Shown here: positions 46,201 to 57,600 of the stretch, in pieces
Position numbering within the stretch: position 1 is the stretch's first letter
Layout: every line of letters starts with the position of its first letter
Origin: Acanthornis magna
Lineage: Eukaryota > Chordata > Aves > Passeriformes > Acanthizidae
Assembly: GCA_036785705.1 (NCBI GenBank)
Contig: JAWUZG010000084.1
Span: forward strand, 11,979,501 to 12,043,500
Direction of reading: 5' to 3'
Length of the DNA stretch: 64,000 bases
Translations under genes and position numbers: made by a program
The notes under the pieces: generated by a model
Database searches by the model: none
What the model was told of the DNA's origin: nothing
What the model saw: only the letters and a program-made list of their open reading frames with translations

Positions 46201-47835
46201 ATGGATGCTCACTGTTTGATAAAAATATTGTTGGCCCCAAGATGTTTCCTCTTCTCCAACCCACTGCTTTAAACTAATGATTTTTGATTTTCAGCCAAGC
46301 ACTGAAATTGAAAAAGAATTTGTTTTTCTTGTGTGCTTCCGTCTTGTACTGACGCAAAGCAAGCCAAGGAGAAAAAGTAGTATCTTATGTTTGTTTTGCC
46401 CGAAAAAGTAGATATCGGAAAGACCACAGTAAGTCTGCTTCAGAAGGCCTTTTTATTAAGTCTCATTGCAACTGCAGGAAAAATATCTTTGGAGGATGTG
46501 ACAAACAGCTCATGAAAGGCCATTGAAATAGCTCATCTGGCAGACAGAGGTGGTACGAACACCCAAATATCTTATCTGAGGAGAAGCAGCTGTTGGAACT
46601 GCTTTACAGTCCTCCCAAATTACCGCATTTTCTGTGATGGAAAAAGGGGAAATCTAAGGGTAACAGTACAGACTGTTATCCTTGGAAAGCACAGCACAAA
46701 TTTATCAGATTAGGGCCAAAAATTTAGATTATCCACTTCAGGGTTTTTTTTTAATTGGGAATTCCTTTCTGGAGAGTAGTCTAGAATGCTTTATGGGTGG
46801 TGTCAGAAAATGTAAGCCAAGATGCAAAATGCCAGCACTGCTGGCTGACTCTGCCTGGCTGGAGCAATCTTAGTACTTTCTTGGTCAGCTGTAGCCCTCT
46901 GCTCATTTGTAACTTAGTTACAGGTTCACCCATACACTTTCCGAAGCTGACAGTAGTCTTCATTCCTGTGCCTCAGTTAAAAAGTGAGATGACTTCTCAC
47001 ATGTCATTCAAATGCCCTTATTTTGCTCCTTTTGCTGCAGTGAATGCCGGGATGGTGTTTCAGTATGTTTGGATGTAGACATCTAAGGCAGCTCTGACTG
47101 CTGGCTGTGTGCAGAGGGAGAACAGCCCCTGAGGACAAGCAAAATGTGGCAAATTCTCTCATTCTATAAACAGCAGAAGTTTCCTTTATAAAACACTTTG
47201 CCCAAGTCTCCCACTCCACCCCCTTGCATCCCATGTTTACTATTCCATTACTGCACAGAGACATAGCCCAATGATGGGGACAGGATTTCAGTCTTGCACC
47301 CTTTCCCACATGCAGAAGGGGTTTCTGACTGTTTCTAACCACTGCTCCCCCACTGTGATGTGAAGGTTCATTCCTGCAGGTTCTGGCTTCTTCCCTATGC
47401 TCTGCCTGAGAGAGATCCCATTTGTTTTACTGTTGGCTGTACTGCAGGAACTATGGAGCAGTTATGGAGCCATCAAAAGCTGGAGAAAGAGGGTGATGAT
47501 GAATGCAAGGGTCTTGCAAGCAAACAGTTGAGCAGACAGTAGTCTCCCTGTCACCATGTGGTGACAACAGCTTACCATTTGCAGCAATTTCACCACATTT
47601 TGGCATTATTTATGTATCCTGGACGGTACTGCTACTGTCCACCTTACTCTATGTTTGTTAAGTTGGAAATATGGTGCAAAATACCAAACCACTTTTGGAA
47701 TTGTAATTCTGAATCTCTTGAGTTAATCTTCACCTTCAGGAATTGTGTTTGTTTTATAGAGGGTTGGGAGTATTTTCTTTCCTTTAAACTATTTAAACTA
47801 TTCAGGCTGTGAAAATTGTAGAAAGTAGTTTGTAG

Positions 47836-48198
47836 AAAGCTGGGGCTATTCAGCTTGGAGAAGAGAAGCCTGTGCGGAGAACTCACAGCGACTTTCCAGT
47901 ATATGAAGGAGGCCTACAGGGAAGCAGGAGAGGGATTCTTTATCAGGAACTGTAGTGACAGGACAAAGAGTAAGGGGTTCAAACTGAAATAAGGGAAATT
48001 CTCTGCTGTGAGGGTGGTGAGGCACTGGAACAGATTATGGGCAAGTTGTGGATGCCCCATCCCTGGCAGTGTTCAAGGCCAGGTTGGATGGGGCTCTCAG
48101 CAAGCTGGTCTCATGGAAAGTTCCCTGCCCATGGCAATGGGGTTGGAACTGGATGATCTTTAAGGTCCCTTCCAATGCAAACCATTCTATGATTCTAC
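47836..48198 (+). mobile_element. CR1 LINE fragment with intact 3' end
   Basis: 5'-truncated CR1 in forward orientation. It starts near GGGGCTATTCAGCTTGGAG, the ORF2 segment LFSLE. It continues through GTAGTGACAGGACAAAG, GGCACTGGAACAG, CATCCCTGGCAGTGTTCAAG and CCATGGCAATGGGGTTGGAA, and ends in AAGGTCCCTTCCAATGCAAACC then ATTCTATGATTCTA (48184-48197), the diagnostic CR1 3' repeat. Part of the ORF2 end is open (DAPSLAVFKARLDGALSKL). Compared with the generic element, a block of roughly 25 bases around GAAATAAGGGAAATTCTC is missing, and the usual ORF2 stop codon position reads TCA, so the frame runs on into the 3' region. The frame upstream is broken, so it is not functional. Confidence 0.96.
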
Positions 48199-48690
48199 TG
48201 CCCTTTATATTCGGCCTAGCTCCGCACGTAGGATTTGTCCTACAACACAAGATTTATGATCTCACATGTGTTTTCCTTGGAATTTTTTTTGCATGCGTGA
48301 GCATTCAAAAGTAGTTTAGGCATTTTTATATTCCCTAACAATGTGTGTGTAAAGGCTTAAACTGTAAGCCTTATATGGGGAAAGTATTATAAATGTAATT
48401 CTTCTTAAAAAAAGATTTCATTAGAACTTGCACTGTGAGTCATTGTTGTTATATTAATAGTGTTATTCCCAAATATGGATTTGGAACTGGGCCTTCTTCA
48501 TGGTGAATGCTGCAGATGACTTCCAGAAAATAAGTATTTACATTAAATACCAAAATTTTTTGGGGGTAACCTCTTGTTCAGCCAGCTGGCTGGGGCATAT
48601 AGTGTAAAATAATTTTATAATGTGCTTCTGAAACTGCAGTACTTTATGCCAGTTGATACTTTAGACGTATTTGATACTTCAGAAAAATCC

Positions 48691-48722
48691 TTGGTTTTGT
48701 TTTGGTTTTTTTTTGTTTTTTT
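48691..48722. repeat. G/T-rich low-complexity tract
   Basis: TTGGTTTTGTTTTGG leads into long T runs on the plus strand. Same type as the tracts at 19455 and 26385. Confidence 0.88.
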
Positions 48723-49389
48723 AATATGAAAAAGTGATTAAGACGCATGCTGTGGCACAGAAGTATGCTCATTTTAATACATACTCTTAAAACTGGCCTG
48801 ATCAGTTAATCTCCCACCTTTTGGAAATGTTTCAATCAAAGAACAACCTATAGGAATATATGTTCATTCTCATAGCTTATCTACGTGCAGCTAACAGTGA
48901 ATCTTCACCAATATTTTATTAATCTCTACCAGAAGCAAAGATTTGATTCACAGCTCCAGACTGTGCTGTTGCATTGTGTGATTGTGTGTGTGTATTCTTC
49001 TCTCCCTCCTTTTTCTTCTTTTAATCCCCCCATAGTGTATGTACTTAATGGAAATGTCTCACCTCTTGACATAAACCAATGTTGTGACACAAATTCAAGA
49101 GAACTTTCATACTTGTTCTTACACAGAATCTTGGGTGGTAAGAAGCGCTCATATTAGGATTTGAGTATTACAACGATGTTTCATTAACAATCTGGTGCCA
49201 GGACAGGGAACAACAAAACACTTCAGATGCTTAATTTTTAAGGGGTTTTTTTTGACATCTTCTCTGCCACCTCCCTCCCTCCAAGTAAACTACTTTCTGG
49301 AGTATGTAGTGTGGTCAGGGCTGATAATGAAAGTTGTATGTATGCAGGGTAAGAAGTACCCACTCAAACTAGCCATATAATTTATCTGT

Positions 49390-49530
49390 TTTACACCAGA
49401 ACCATTAACAGCCCAATTTACAGCTCATTAGTAATAACTAGGAGCAGTAAATTAAGTGTCAACTTTTATACCAATTACTGTGAATTGCAGATACAGAAGC
49501 TTGATATGCACTGGACAGTTTATTTCTGAT
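49390..49530. promoter_or_regulatory. Possible conserved non-coding element
   Basis: Repeat-free sequence with CAGCTCATTAGTAATAAC, GCAGTAAATTAAG, CCAATTACTGTGAATTGC and GATATGCACTGG. The dense TAAT/ATTA cores give it an enhancer-like texture. No conservation data are available, so this is a weak call. Confidence 0.18.
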
Positions 49531-50079
49531 TCTTTCCCCTAAGATGCTCTGAGGATTAGAGCTTTTTAATGGGTTGTTACTGTGAAAGGATACTGAATAA
49601 GTGTATTAAATATAGCCATTTTAAAAGCATTTTTCAGTGAATTCAGGCTTTCCATTAAAAGAGAATGGGAGAGAAAAAAGAGAATTACTTTCTTCCCATG
49701 CTCACTATCAAACCATACCTATACTAATAATAATGATGTAAATTGAAGTTTCTTTCCTTGTAGCTGTCTTGTGGGGACTCTTAAATATGGCCCCCTTTTA
49801 AGCTAAGAAAGAAAAAGCAAAAGCAAAACCTGTTAATTTTTTTAAGTCTCTAATTCCCAAAGCTGTGTCCTGCCAACAATACAGCACAAACCGTCACTTT
49901 GCTCTGTGCTGCTATATTAGCTAAAAGAAAATGGGATTTCTTTAACTTCTTCTATGTGGGAGAGAACAGCAGCGATGCCAAGGGGTGCTAAGGATTAGAA
50001 AGCTCATGCATTGGCAAGATGCTCCTGCTGAATGGGAGGGAGCTGCAGCACCGCTGCTGCTGACTCTGAGCCTGTTGGG

Positions 50080-50420
50080 TTTATTGGCTTGGGTGCTTTA
50101 TTTCACAACAGTCATGCAGCTACATTACTAAAGGTGTTGAACACATTATTTTTCAAGACAAGTGTTTGCTTTCCCAGTCAGCTTTAATTATGGGTCTATT
50201 CAAGATACAGTAACAAGGCATTTTCTGTGGGGCACTTAATCATTTTTTCATTATAATTTGATTTCATGGAGCTTGTGAGAGGATTTTTGTAATGAGTGAT
50301 GGTTCACAGAACAGTGAAGAGGAATTACACTGACTACATGTTTAAATATTTTTATGGGGTTAAATGCTGTGTTTTGTAATATGCTCAAGACACTGCACTT
50401 AGGATTACTTTTAAAAGTCT
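50080..50420. promoter_or_regulatory. Possible conserved non-coding element
   Basis: About 340 bases without simple repeats. It holds GGGTTTATTGGC, TCAGCTTTAATTATGGG, GGCACTTAATCATTTTTTC, CATTATAATTTGATTTCATGG and GTTAAATGCTG. Homeodomain-like cores occur at close intervals, with few mutational-decay signs such as homopolymers. Of the candidate elements in this window, this one looks most like a deeply conserved enhancer, but the evidence is only texture. Confidence 0.25.
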
Positions 50421-51469
50421 TTTTTTAAGCTCTAAAAGAGTCTTCAGTCTGATCTTGACAAGCACAAGTTGAGGTAGCTGTGTAGGAACTGAAATAAATT
50501 TTTTTGCAGGTTCATTTAATTTTTTTCACTAAAAATATTTCAATTTCTCAGTGGTTGGAATATGGCTTTTGAAGAAAGAGAGGTGGATTCCCATCCAGAT
50601 TAGCACTCTTAATACTGAGCAGTCTTGATGTTAGGTCCTTTCTGCAAAGGTGAGTAACATCTCAAACTTAATATGTGATGCAATCAAGCTATTTTAGGAC
50701 TTTTTGGGTAGCTCATAACAAACAGTATCAAACCAACATTTTGGGGTTTTTTTCAGTGGAGAAGTTTCCTTCTGTTCATGCTAATTCTTTTTCTGTTACT
50801 AATTTTTAATATTACACATTTGATCAAAAAGATCGATCCTTTCAAGCATACAAATTAGTTACCAAGTGACTGACCTTCCTAGAAAACCCACACACATTTC
50901 TGTCCTAATGTTGTTTTTTTTCCCCCCAAGCTAAAGACAATATTACTACTGGCTTATGGTTTCTGAAGTGGAGGTGTAGAATTTTCCTGTGCTCTGGGGA
51001 GTTGTATTCTCCACTTGAAACAGCATAGTTTATAAGACACGGATAAAAATGTCTAGCCACTTTATAAGGCGTATAAGAACGAATTAACTTGTACAGTTAT
51101 TGAAAAAGACATATTTATTTGCATTTGTTGAATTTATGTAAAGGTAAATAAAGTCTGTGCAAGGGTCTCACCACCTGCAAACTCAGGTAAAAATAACTGA
51201 TTTTTTCATTCATGGCTAATTCTGCATGAAATATAAATAAATTTGAAAACAGCAGCACCAGGGTGAGTAAACATTAGTAAGCCCAGCCATCCTGTCGCTT
51301 ACCTTACAATAATTACTGGTCTGCATTTGAAGAACAAATCTTAATGTTGCCAAACTCCACCTTTTCCTGCCCAGTCTGTATGTAGGAGAGTCTTTATAAG
51401 AATCTGTTTCCTGTTTCCCAGACAAGGGAGGGGAAAATGTGTTTTCTCCTTGTTCTGAAAAACAAAAGG

Positions 51470-51630
51470 CAGGCAGTGCCTGCGTGCCCACGGCAGCTGC
51501 CAGCCGAGCGAGCGAGCGCCTGCAGACAGCTGCAGCCTCCGGAGAGCCCTTGGCTGGGCCCTGGTGAAACAGCCCCTTCTTCCACAGCCCATCTCGTTGG
51601 GATTTACACGCACACTTGTATCAGACAGAA
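51470..51630. promoter_or_regulatory. Small CpG-rich patch, possible promoter
   Basis: I count about nine CpG between 51481 and 51610, in a neighbourhood with almost none. It includes GCCGAGCGAGCGAGCGCC (a GAGC triplet-copy run), CCCACGGCAGCTGCC and CAGCCTCCGGAG. Downstream at 51632 the plus strand has AAAATGGCC, a fair start-codon context, but that frame stops after four codons. It may be a short promoter or alternative first exon. It is too short to be a standard CpG island, and no transcript can be inferred. Confidence 0.22.
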
Positions 51631-54600
51631 AATGGCCGAGAGGTGATAGAAAGAGCTGGATGTGTGGTTTTTTATTATGCCACTTTGACCCAGTCTTTGA
51701 AACGCAGAAAAATTGTCATTATCTCCCCCCTTTTCTTTCAGGCTCTTTTCCCAAATCTCTTGTTTTCAGTTTTATGGATTAGTTTTTGTCACAGACTATT
51801 AAGCTTTGAAGAGTGACTTTTATAAGGAACAGTGGCAGAGCAGGAATACATGCTTAAGCCACAAAGAAAGTAACTGTAGCCCTTTCTGACTGCAATCCTA
51901 ATAAATTTGTGAGGACAGTAAAACTGTACAGGATAACAACAGAATGATTCTTCTTTTGGCTTGGAGGGATATCTGTAGGTGTGGCAGTCATGTTTCTCCA
52001 AACCCAAGTCAATTAGTTTAGATTTTGACAGCTATACCAATTCTGTCCTGTACTCTGTGAACAAGAGTAACTTCAGCCTTTTCCCACCTTAATTTTTTTG
52101 TATTTCATTATTCATACATTCTAGATAGAATAATAAGTTTCCAACTTTGCTATCATGGCACTCTCAATTCATACTTTGTGTTTCCACTTCTGTATGTGCA
52201 GAATAGTTTCAGTAGTAACTCTGATAAATATAAACAGTAAATCTGCTCTATAGCATGAGTAAGTATGATAATGATGAGACAGTTGCTGTGTTGCAAACTA
52301 TATTGCAATACAGGTTAAATATTTTCATTGTCATGTTCTTGAAAACTAATTGTAATTTGTCTGCTCCCTGTAAGTACATATTGGGATATGACAATGCAAT
52401 TTCAAAATAGTCACCTCTCTGAGGATTAAAAAAATATTTACAAAGTGTTTCAGACCATGCTTCATCTCCTATTTAGGAATGTAATTCCATAGTTGTCCCA
52501 GATACATATTTCAAGCTTCCTACACATTTCAAGTTTCAGACATAATGCTCAGGCTTGATTTTCTTTATTGTTACTGCTTACAGTGATCCTTCAAAGGGTA
52601 GTCAGAAAACTGCAAGACTGTGAGGAGATTATTGTTTTTTGGCAATCTTCAACCATGGTGAGCCACAAGCACTGTGTTTTCTCACACAGTTCACTGATAG
52701 ATAAGTATGCACTGAACAGCTCCGCTTGGATTGCACCTCTTCATTCTCAAGTCCAGCCTCCTATTTCTCCAAGTGTTTTCCTGTGTTCTGGAGCACTTCT
52801 GACTTCCTCCAACAGCAGTACTTAACACCATGTCCTGGCAGCATAGGACAATGGAACAAGTAGCTATGTGTGATTTTGCTCTGTGTATGGTCTTACCACT
52901 TTCATTTATGGGAACAGACACAGTTGCCCACGCTGGGCACTGTTCTTTGCAAGAATTGCACTTAATTTTACTCATGGGTCTTAAAGTATGAGAATTTCAA
53001 TGACGTTTTGTTTCTCTGTATTCATTCAGCCAATTTTTGAACAGCATTTTGCAGCTTCTGGATTATTTCATATTTGTATGTGTACAGAGCAGATGTTTGT
53101 TGCCCTCATGGAAATGCGAGGCTGTTTGTGAAGGGTTACACAAGCAGAACAAATGCCAGGCTGCTGAGCTGTTTCTCATTGCCAGTCTGTTTCTCTTAAG
53201 CAACAATCTGCTAATAGAAGTTGTGGTACAAAAGCACATGTCTACAGTACAGGAGGAAAATCTGGCTTCCTTTGTTGCATGGTGAGAGAGCATGGGCTTT
53301 CAAGTTTTGCTGGAAATTTTGTCTGGAATTAGAAATGAGGCAGTAAATGAAGCCCCAGAGAGGGTAAACTGCAGCTTTCACTTTTAGCAGAGGTGTAACA
53401 TGTTGAAGTTGGGAAATGTCTACAAGTTCTGACTTGCATAAGCCTTAGGTTTCTCATCCATCAAGCACCTCAGTGATCGTGAGTATATGGAGTGTGCTTA
53501 TGGGGAGGATGAGGGTGGGTCACGTTTTTCAGCAAGTTCAGGTATGGTTGGTTAACTTACCTGAGTTCTGTATGTTAAAAGTAGCATTTTTGAAATGAGA
53601 CAAAGGACAGTATTGAAGGAATCAGGGCACAATTTACTTTGGGATCTTTCACCGCTGCTCTCAGAATATGTTCCTTGTAAGGGATGGGAGAAGGCATTTG
53701 CCTTTTCTGAGTATAAGAAAGGGAGAATAAAGAATACGGCATTGGAAACAGTGGGCAGTAAAGTGGAACTGAATGGCTTTCCACACTAATGGTCACATTA
53801 GCAGATGATAAGACACAACTCATTCAAATTTTAGGTTGTATCATGTTCTCCGCTCCTTTCTACACGGTCCCTTGGGTCAGATAATTTTGCTCAAATCAAT
53901 AACTGTTCTTTGCTCAAGGGTATTCAAGGATTACAGTGGAAGCAACACAATGATAATTTTATGCGGAAGGAGAATACACCATTTTTGCCATGTGCTCTCC
54001 ATTTGTTTCTTACAACCTGATTTTGAATGACCATGCAGTGGTTTCCATCGCCATGGCTGTGGGTGAGATAGCAAAGAAAATGGATTACAAGAAAAACAAC
54101 CTTTTTTTATTACTCCTTGAGGTTTTTAATCAAAGGTAGCATAACCCGTGTGGGATGAAATTATTCTAATTGTTACTAAGCTGATTAAATATTTATAAAA
54201 TAAGAGTTATATTTATAGCTCTTCTCTTGTGGATAATGTAAGTAAACTGATGATTTAATAGATTTTTTTTCCCTTGCTGAAATAATGAGATTTCCAAGTT
54301 CTGTTGACTTGGGACGCAAATATTCTCTGAATTTCTAAATGCTGGAAACTTAAAACATTTGAAACTTGCAACAGGTTATTTAATTTGCTGGGGAATGGAG
54401 ATCCAGATAAAATTTTGTACGCTTGTTCATTCCTATTAAGCTTTTAGGACAGCTCCAGATCTGTTAAGCAGTCATGCTTTCATTGTTTTGAGTAGGTGCT
54501 TGGATACCTTCTAAATTAGAAATGTAGAAAAGACCTTTAAAGACTGGGAAAAAAGCTTTCTAATAATGAGGCATAATAAGATTTTTTTTTTAATTACTCA

Positions 54601-57600
54601 GAAGGTCATGAGGTGAATATCTAACTAACGAAGTTTAAAGGAAGGGGGAAGAAAGCTATAACCGAGAAAGGATGGCAATCATAATTGGAAATATGGATGT
54701 TAAAACTAGGAGGTTTCAAATATTCAAAGGATGTGTGCCTTAACAGTGGATGTGATGAGCCATTGAAACAAATTACTGTGAAAATAACTGTTTTTTCTTC
54801 CTTGTTAGATACACAAGTTGAAGCCAGATACCTTTTTGGAAGGTGTGCTTTAGGCTAATGAAGGTTTGGGTTCACTACAGGGGTAACTAGATGGAAGGCA
54901 GACAAGAACTGAAGGCTGGTTCTGACCCCAGAACCGCTCTGGTTGCTGTGGTGTGCTGGCATAAAGTGTACCCGAGCATCCCAGGCTTGGGGATCTCATT
55001 CTGTGGCCTGGATCTAATTGCCCCTGCTTCCCCAAGGGCCCTTGGAAAGAATCTCTGGACAGGGGCAGCCACCCTGCCTTGGCTGCCATCTTCTGTGGGC
55101 TCCTGAGCAGCAGGTAGGTGGCTGCATCATTCCCTGCACGTGCAGTGCCTTTGATTTGTGCAATCCCAGTAAATCAGGCTTTTCAGGGAAGCACTGGCTA
55201 GGTTCTGTGGTGTACGAGCCTGGAATGCCACTGGAGGAAATGTGTGAATCACTGGGTGGAAAAGTTGGGCGTTACCTGTGTAAGTCTTGTCACTGCTCCA
55301 AATGTCTTCTGGCGGTGGTAGTTGGGGTATGAAGAAGGTTTTTGAGAGTACACCTGCACTGGAACAAAGTCAAGTGTACTTCTTGGCAAAATGTGTTTAT
55401 TTTACCAGTATAGCTTGTTTTACTTGGACAGCTCAGAGGCATGGGTGGGGGGTGACTTTAAAATGTGTGCTCAAAGCACAGGTTCCCTCAGAAGTGCTGT
55501 GTCTGCAGTAGCAGCAGCTCCTTGCTAACGTGCTCCATTTGTGTAGGCAAAATACCCTCTTTGATCAAAAAAAGTGTGTGTTTTCATTGTGAACTAATTA
55601 GATTATGTAAGCTGTAAAAACCATAGTGGGGACACAACTTTTTATTTTATCTACAAGGTTAAAACAGATAAACTCAATCTCAAGAAGGGGTGTGCAATGC
55701 TGATTATACCTACCTGACAGATGGTCTCTATGTGAATTTTAAGCTAAGTCTTGCATGTTTTGTCTTGTCTTTAAAACTACTGTCCCCCAACAAATCATGT
55801 TATTGATGAAGGCAAAGCAATAGCCATATGAGGGGAAAGATCTGAGGAGGTGTACATTACCTACATGGTGCTAACAGCTGAACCCATGGCAAGTCTTTCC
55901 TTCTCCAACTGCCTGTTTAAAAGGTAAAGTTTCATTCGAGGAGGCTTGTTTGCCAAAGGACTTTCTGAATCCTCAGACAGTGAAGCATAGTTATTGGTGC
56001 CTTTTATTTGGTGTAGGAGGCAAACATCTTCATTTAAGGCTAGCCCTTCTCTGCCCTAGACCTTCCCTCTTCCATCAGGCACACAAAAAGGTTATGATGG
56101 GCTGTGGAGAGGCCTGGGGCTGCAGGGCGGTGGGTGTCTGTCCCTGCTGCGATTGACAGCAGGACATGACTTCTCAGTGGTATTATTTCTGTCTGTTGGA
56201 TGTTTTGATATGCACCCAAATTGTGATGAATATTAATACTGACTTCAATTAGGTCAGTTTTTACTGGTTTCATTATGAATTTGGTCATAGGGAAAGGCAA
56301 GAAACAAGATACTTCATACAAGAATTGCCACACAAGCTGTATAGGTTAGGTGGTTAGGTTCCAAATATGCATGAACACTTGCATATGCAAACAAAGCAAA
56401 GCCTTATTTGTGGACTAAAACATGTTATTACTTTCAGAAACAGCAGTATCAATGTGTTTTGAATGTTGTATCAATACCAGCAGCAAGTTTATTGTTTTAC
56501 GGTAAAAGAATTATTTTCAAAATTTGCATTCAGTTGACTATTTGTTCATTGTATAAATATGGAACATGTACTGGGAAGAAAATTAAGATTTTCAATTACC
56601 TTGTAGAGTTAGAATACCATGCCCTTTTTGTTTTAACACTAAGCCTGTAGGGGAGCATTTGGGAGCAGAATATATTTTGTATCTGTGCATCCGACTGGCC
56701 AAGAAATGAGAAACTGAATTCTGAGGTGTAATCAATCAGATGTTTGAATATGGAGTGCAAATCAATATACCAGTGTTAGCTTTTGAGTTGCTTAATTATT
56801 ACCTGTTGTGTGTCTTCTTTTAATGTGACTTGCTCATGGAGGTATGGTTATCCTGAGCTGGCTGACACTTTGACAGAGATATGTCTAGAATTAAAATTAT
56901 ATAAGGCTGCATCTTTTCAGAGGAATTTTGCATGGTTCATACTCTGGTCACCGTATGGAAGAGCTTGCAAAGTTCTGATAATATTTTTAATAATCTGCTC
57001 TGTTTTAGTTTTGGTGCTTCTGGTTAATACGTGTGATCCTATTAATACATCCTATTTCTGCTTTTGTCAACTGTGCACAAATTCATTTTAAGAAAACATC
57101 AGGAGAACATCCTTGACACTTTTCTTCTGTTCAATACATATTTATAAGTGATTTCTTTTACTGAAAGTTTAAGGATTTTTTTAAAATCAGTGTGCCAGTA
57201 CAGAAAGTTTAGGCAACTGTGGTAAAAACAAGGGAAGAATAACAGTAAAGAAAGCTGAAGGAGAAAATTTAATACTTGTTTCATAACATTAATAAAAATA
57301 AAGCTACTGAAATGAAAAATAGCTGTTCCTTTACCAAAGTAAAAACAATTAAAAGATTGATGGTGTAGCCCAAGTCCGGGTGTGTACGTGTTTATGTAAT
57401 GTGGGAAAAATTTTCTAACTAACTAAGGATAGTGGTTAAATGTTTGCCCTCTTGGTAGTATTCTAGTCATGATGCAATTCTCAGCAAACTGCACTATAAT
57501 TATACAGGGAAGTTGCTATTTGCATAGTGGAACACGGTGTATTTCCCCCAGTTTCGAACAATTTTTAGAGCAGAACGTTGAAAGGGAAAGGTTCACTTAC

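Larger units (their letters stand above)
40601..47835. other. Non-coding stretch, no gene seen
   Basis: Unique-looking sequence with a T14 tract, two small tandem duplications and an inverted repeat, listed separately. A donor-like GTAAGA at 41909 ends the 96-codon frame that starts at 41622. Overlapping minus-strand frames at 45106-45676 might be a decayed retrocopy but match nothing I recognise. Confidence 0.5.
48199..51469. other. Non-coding stretch, no gene seen
   Basis: Unique-looking AT-rich sequence with one G/T tract and two candidate regulatory stretches, listed separately. No frame over about 90 codons and no recognised transposon. Confidence 0.55.

Noticed and set aside
56783..57091. 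Hydrophobic 102-codon frame resembling a membrane protein
   Set aside because: T-rich DNA encodes Leu/Phe/Ile/Val runs by default; no further evidence of coding.
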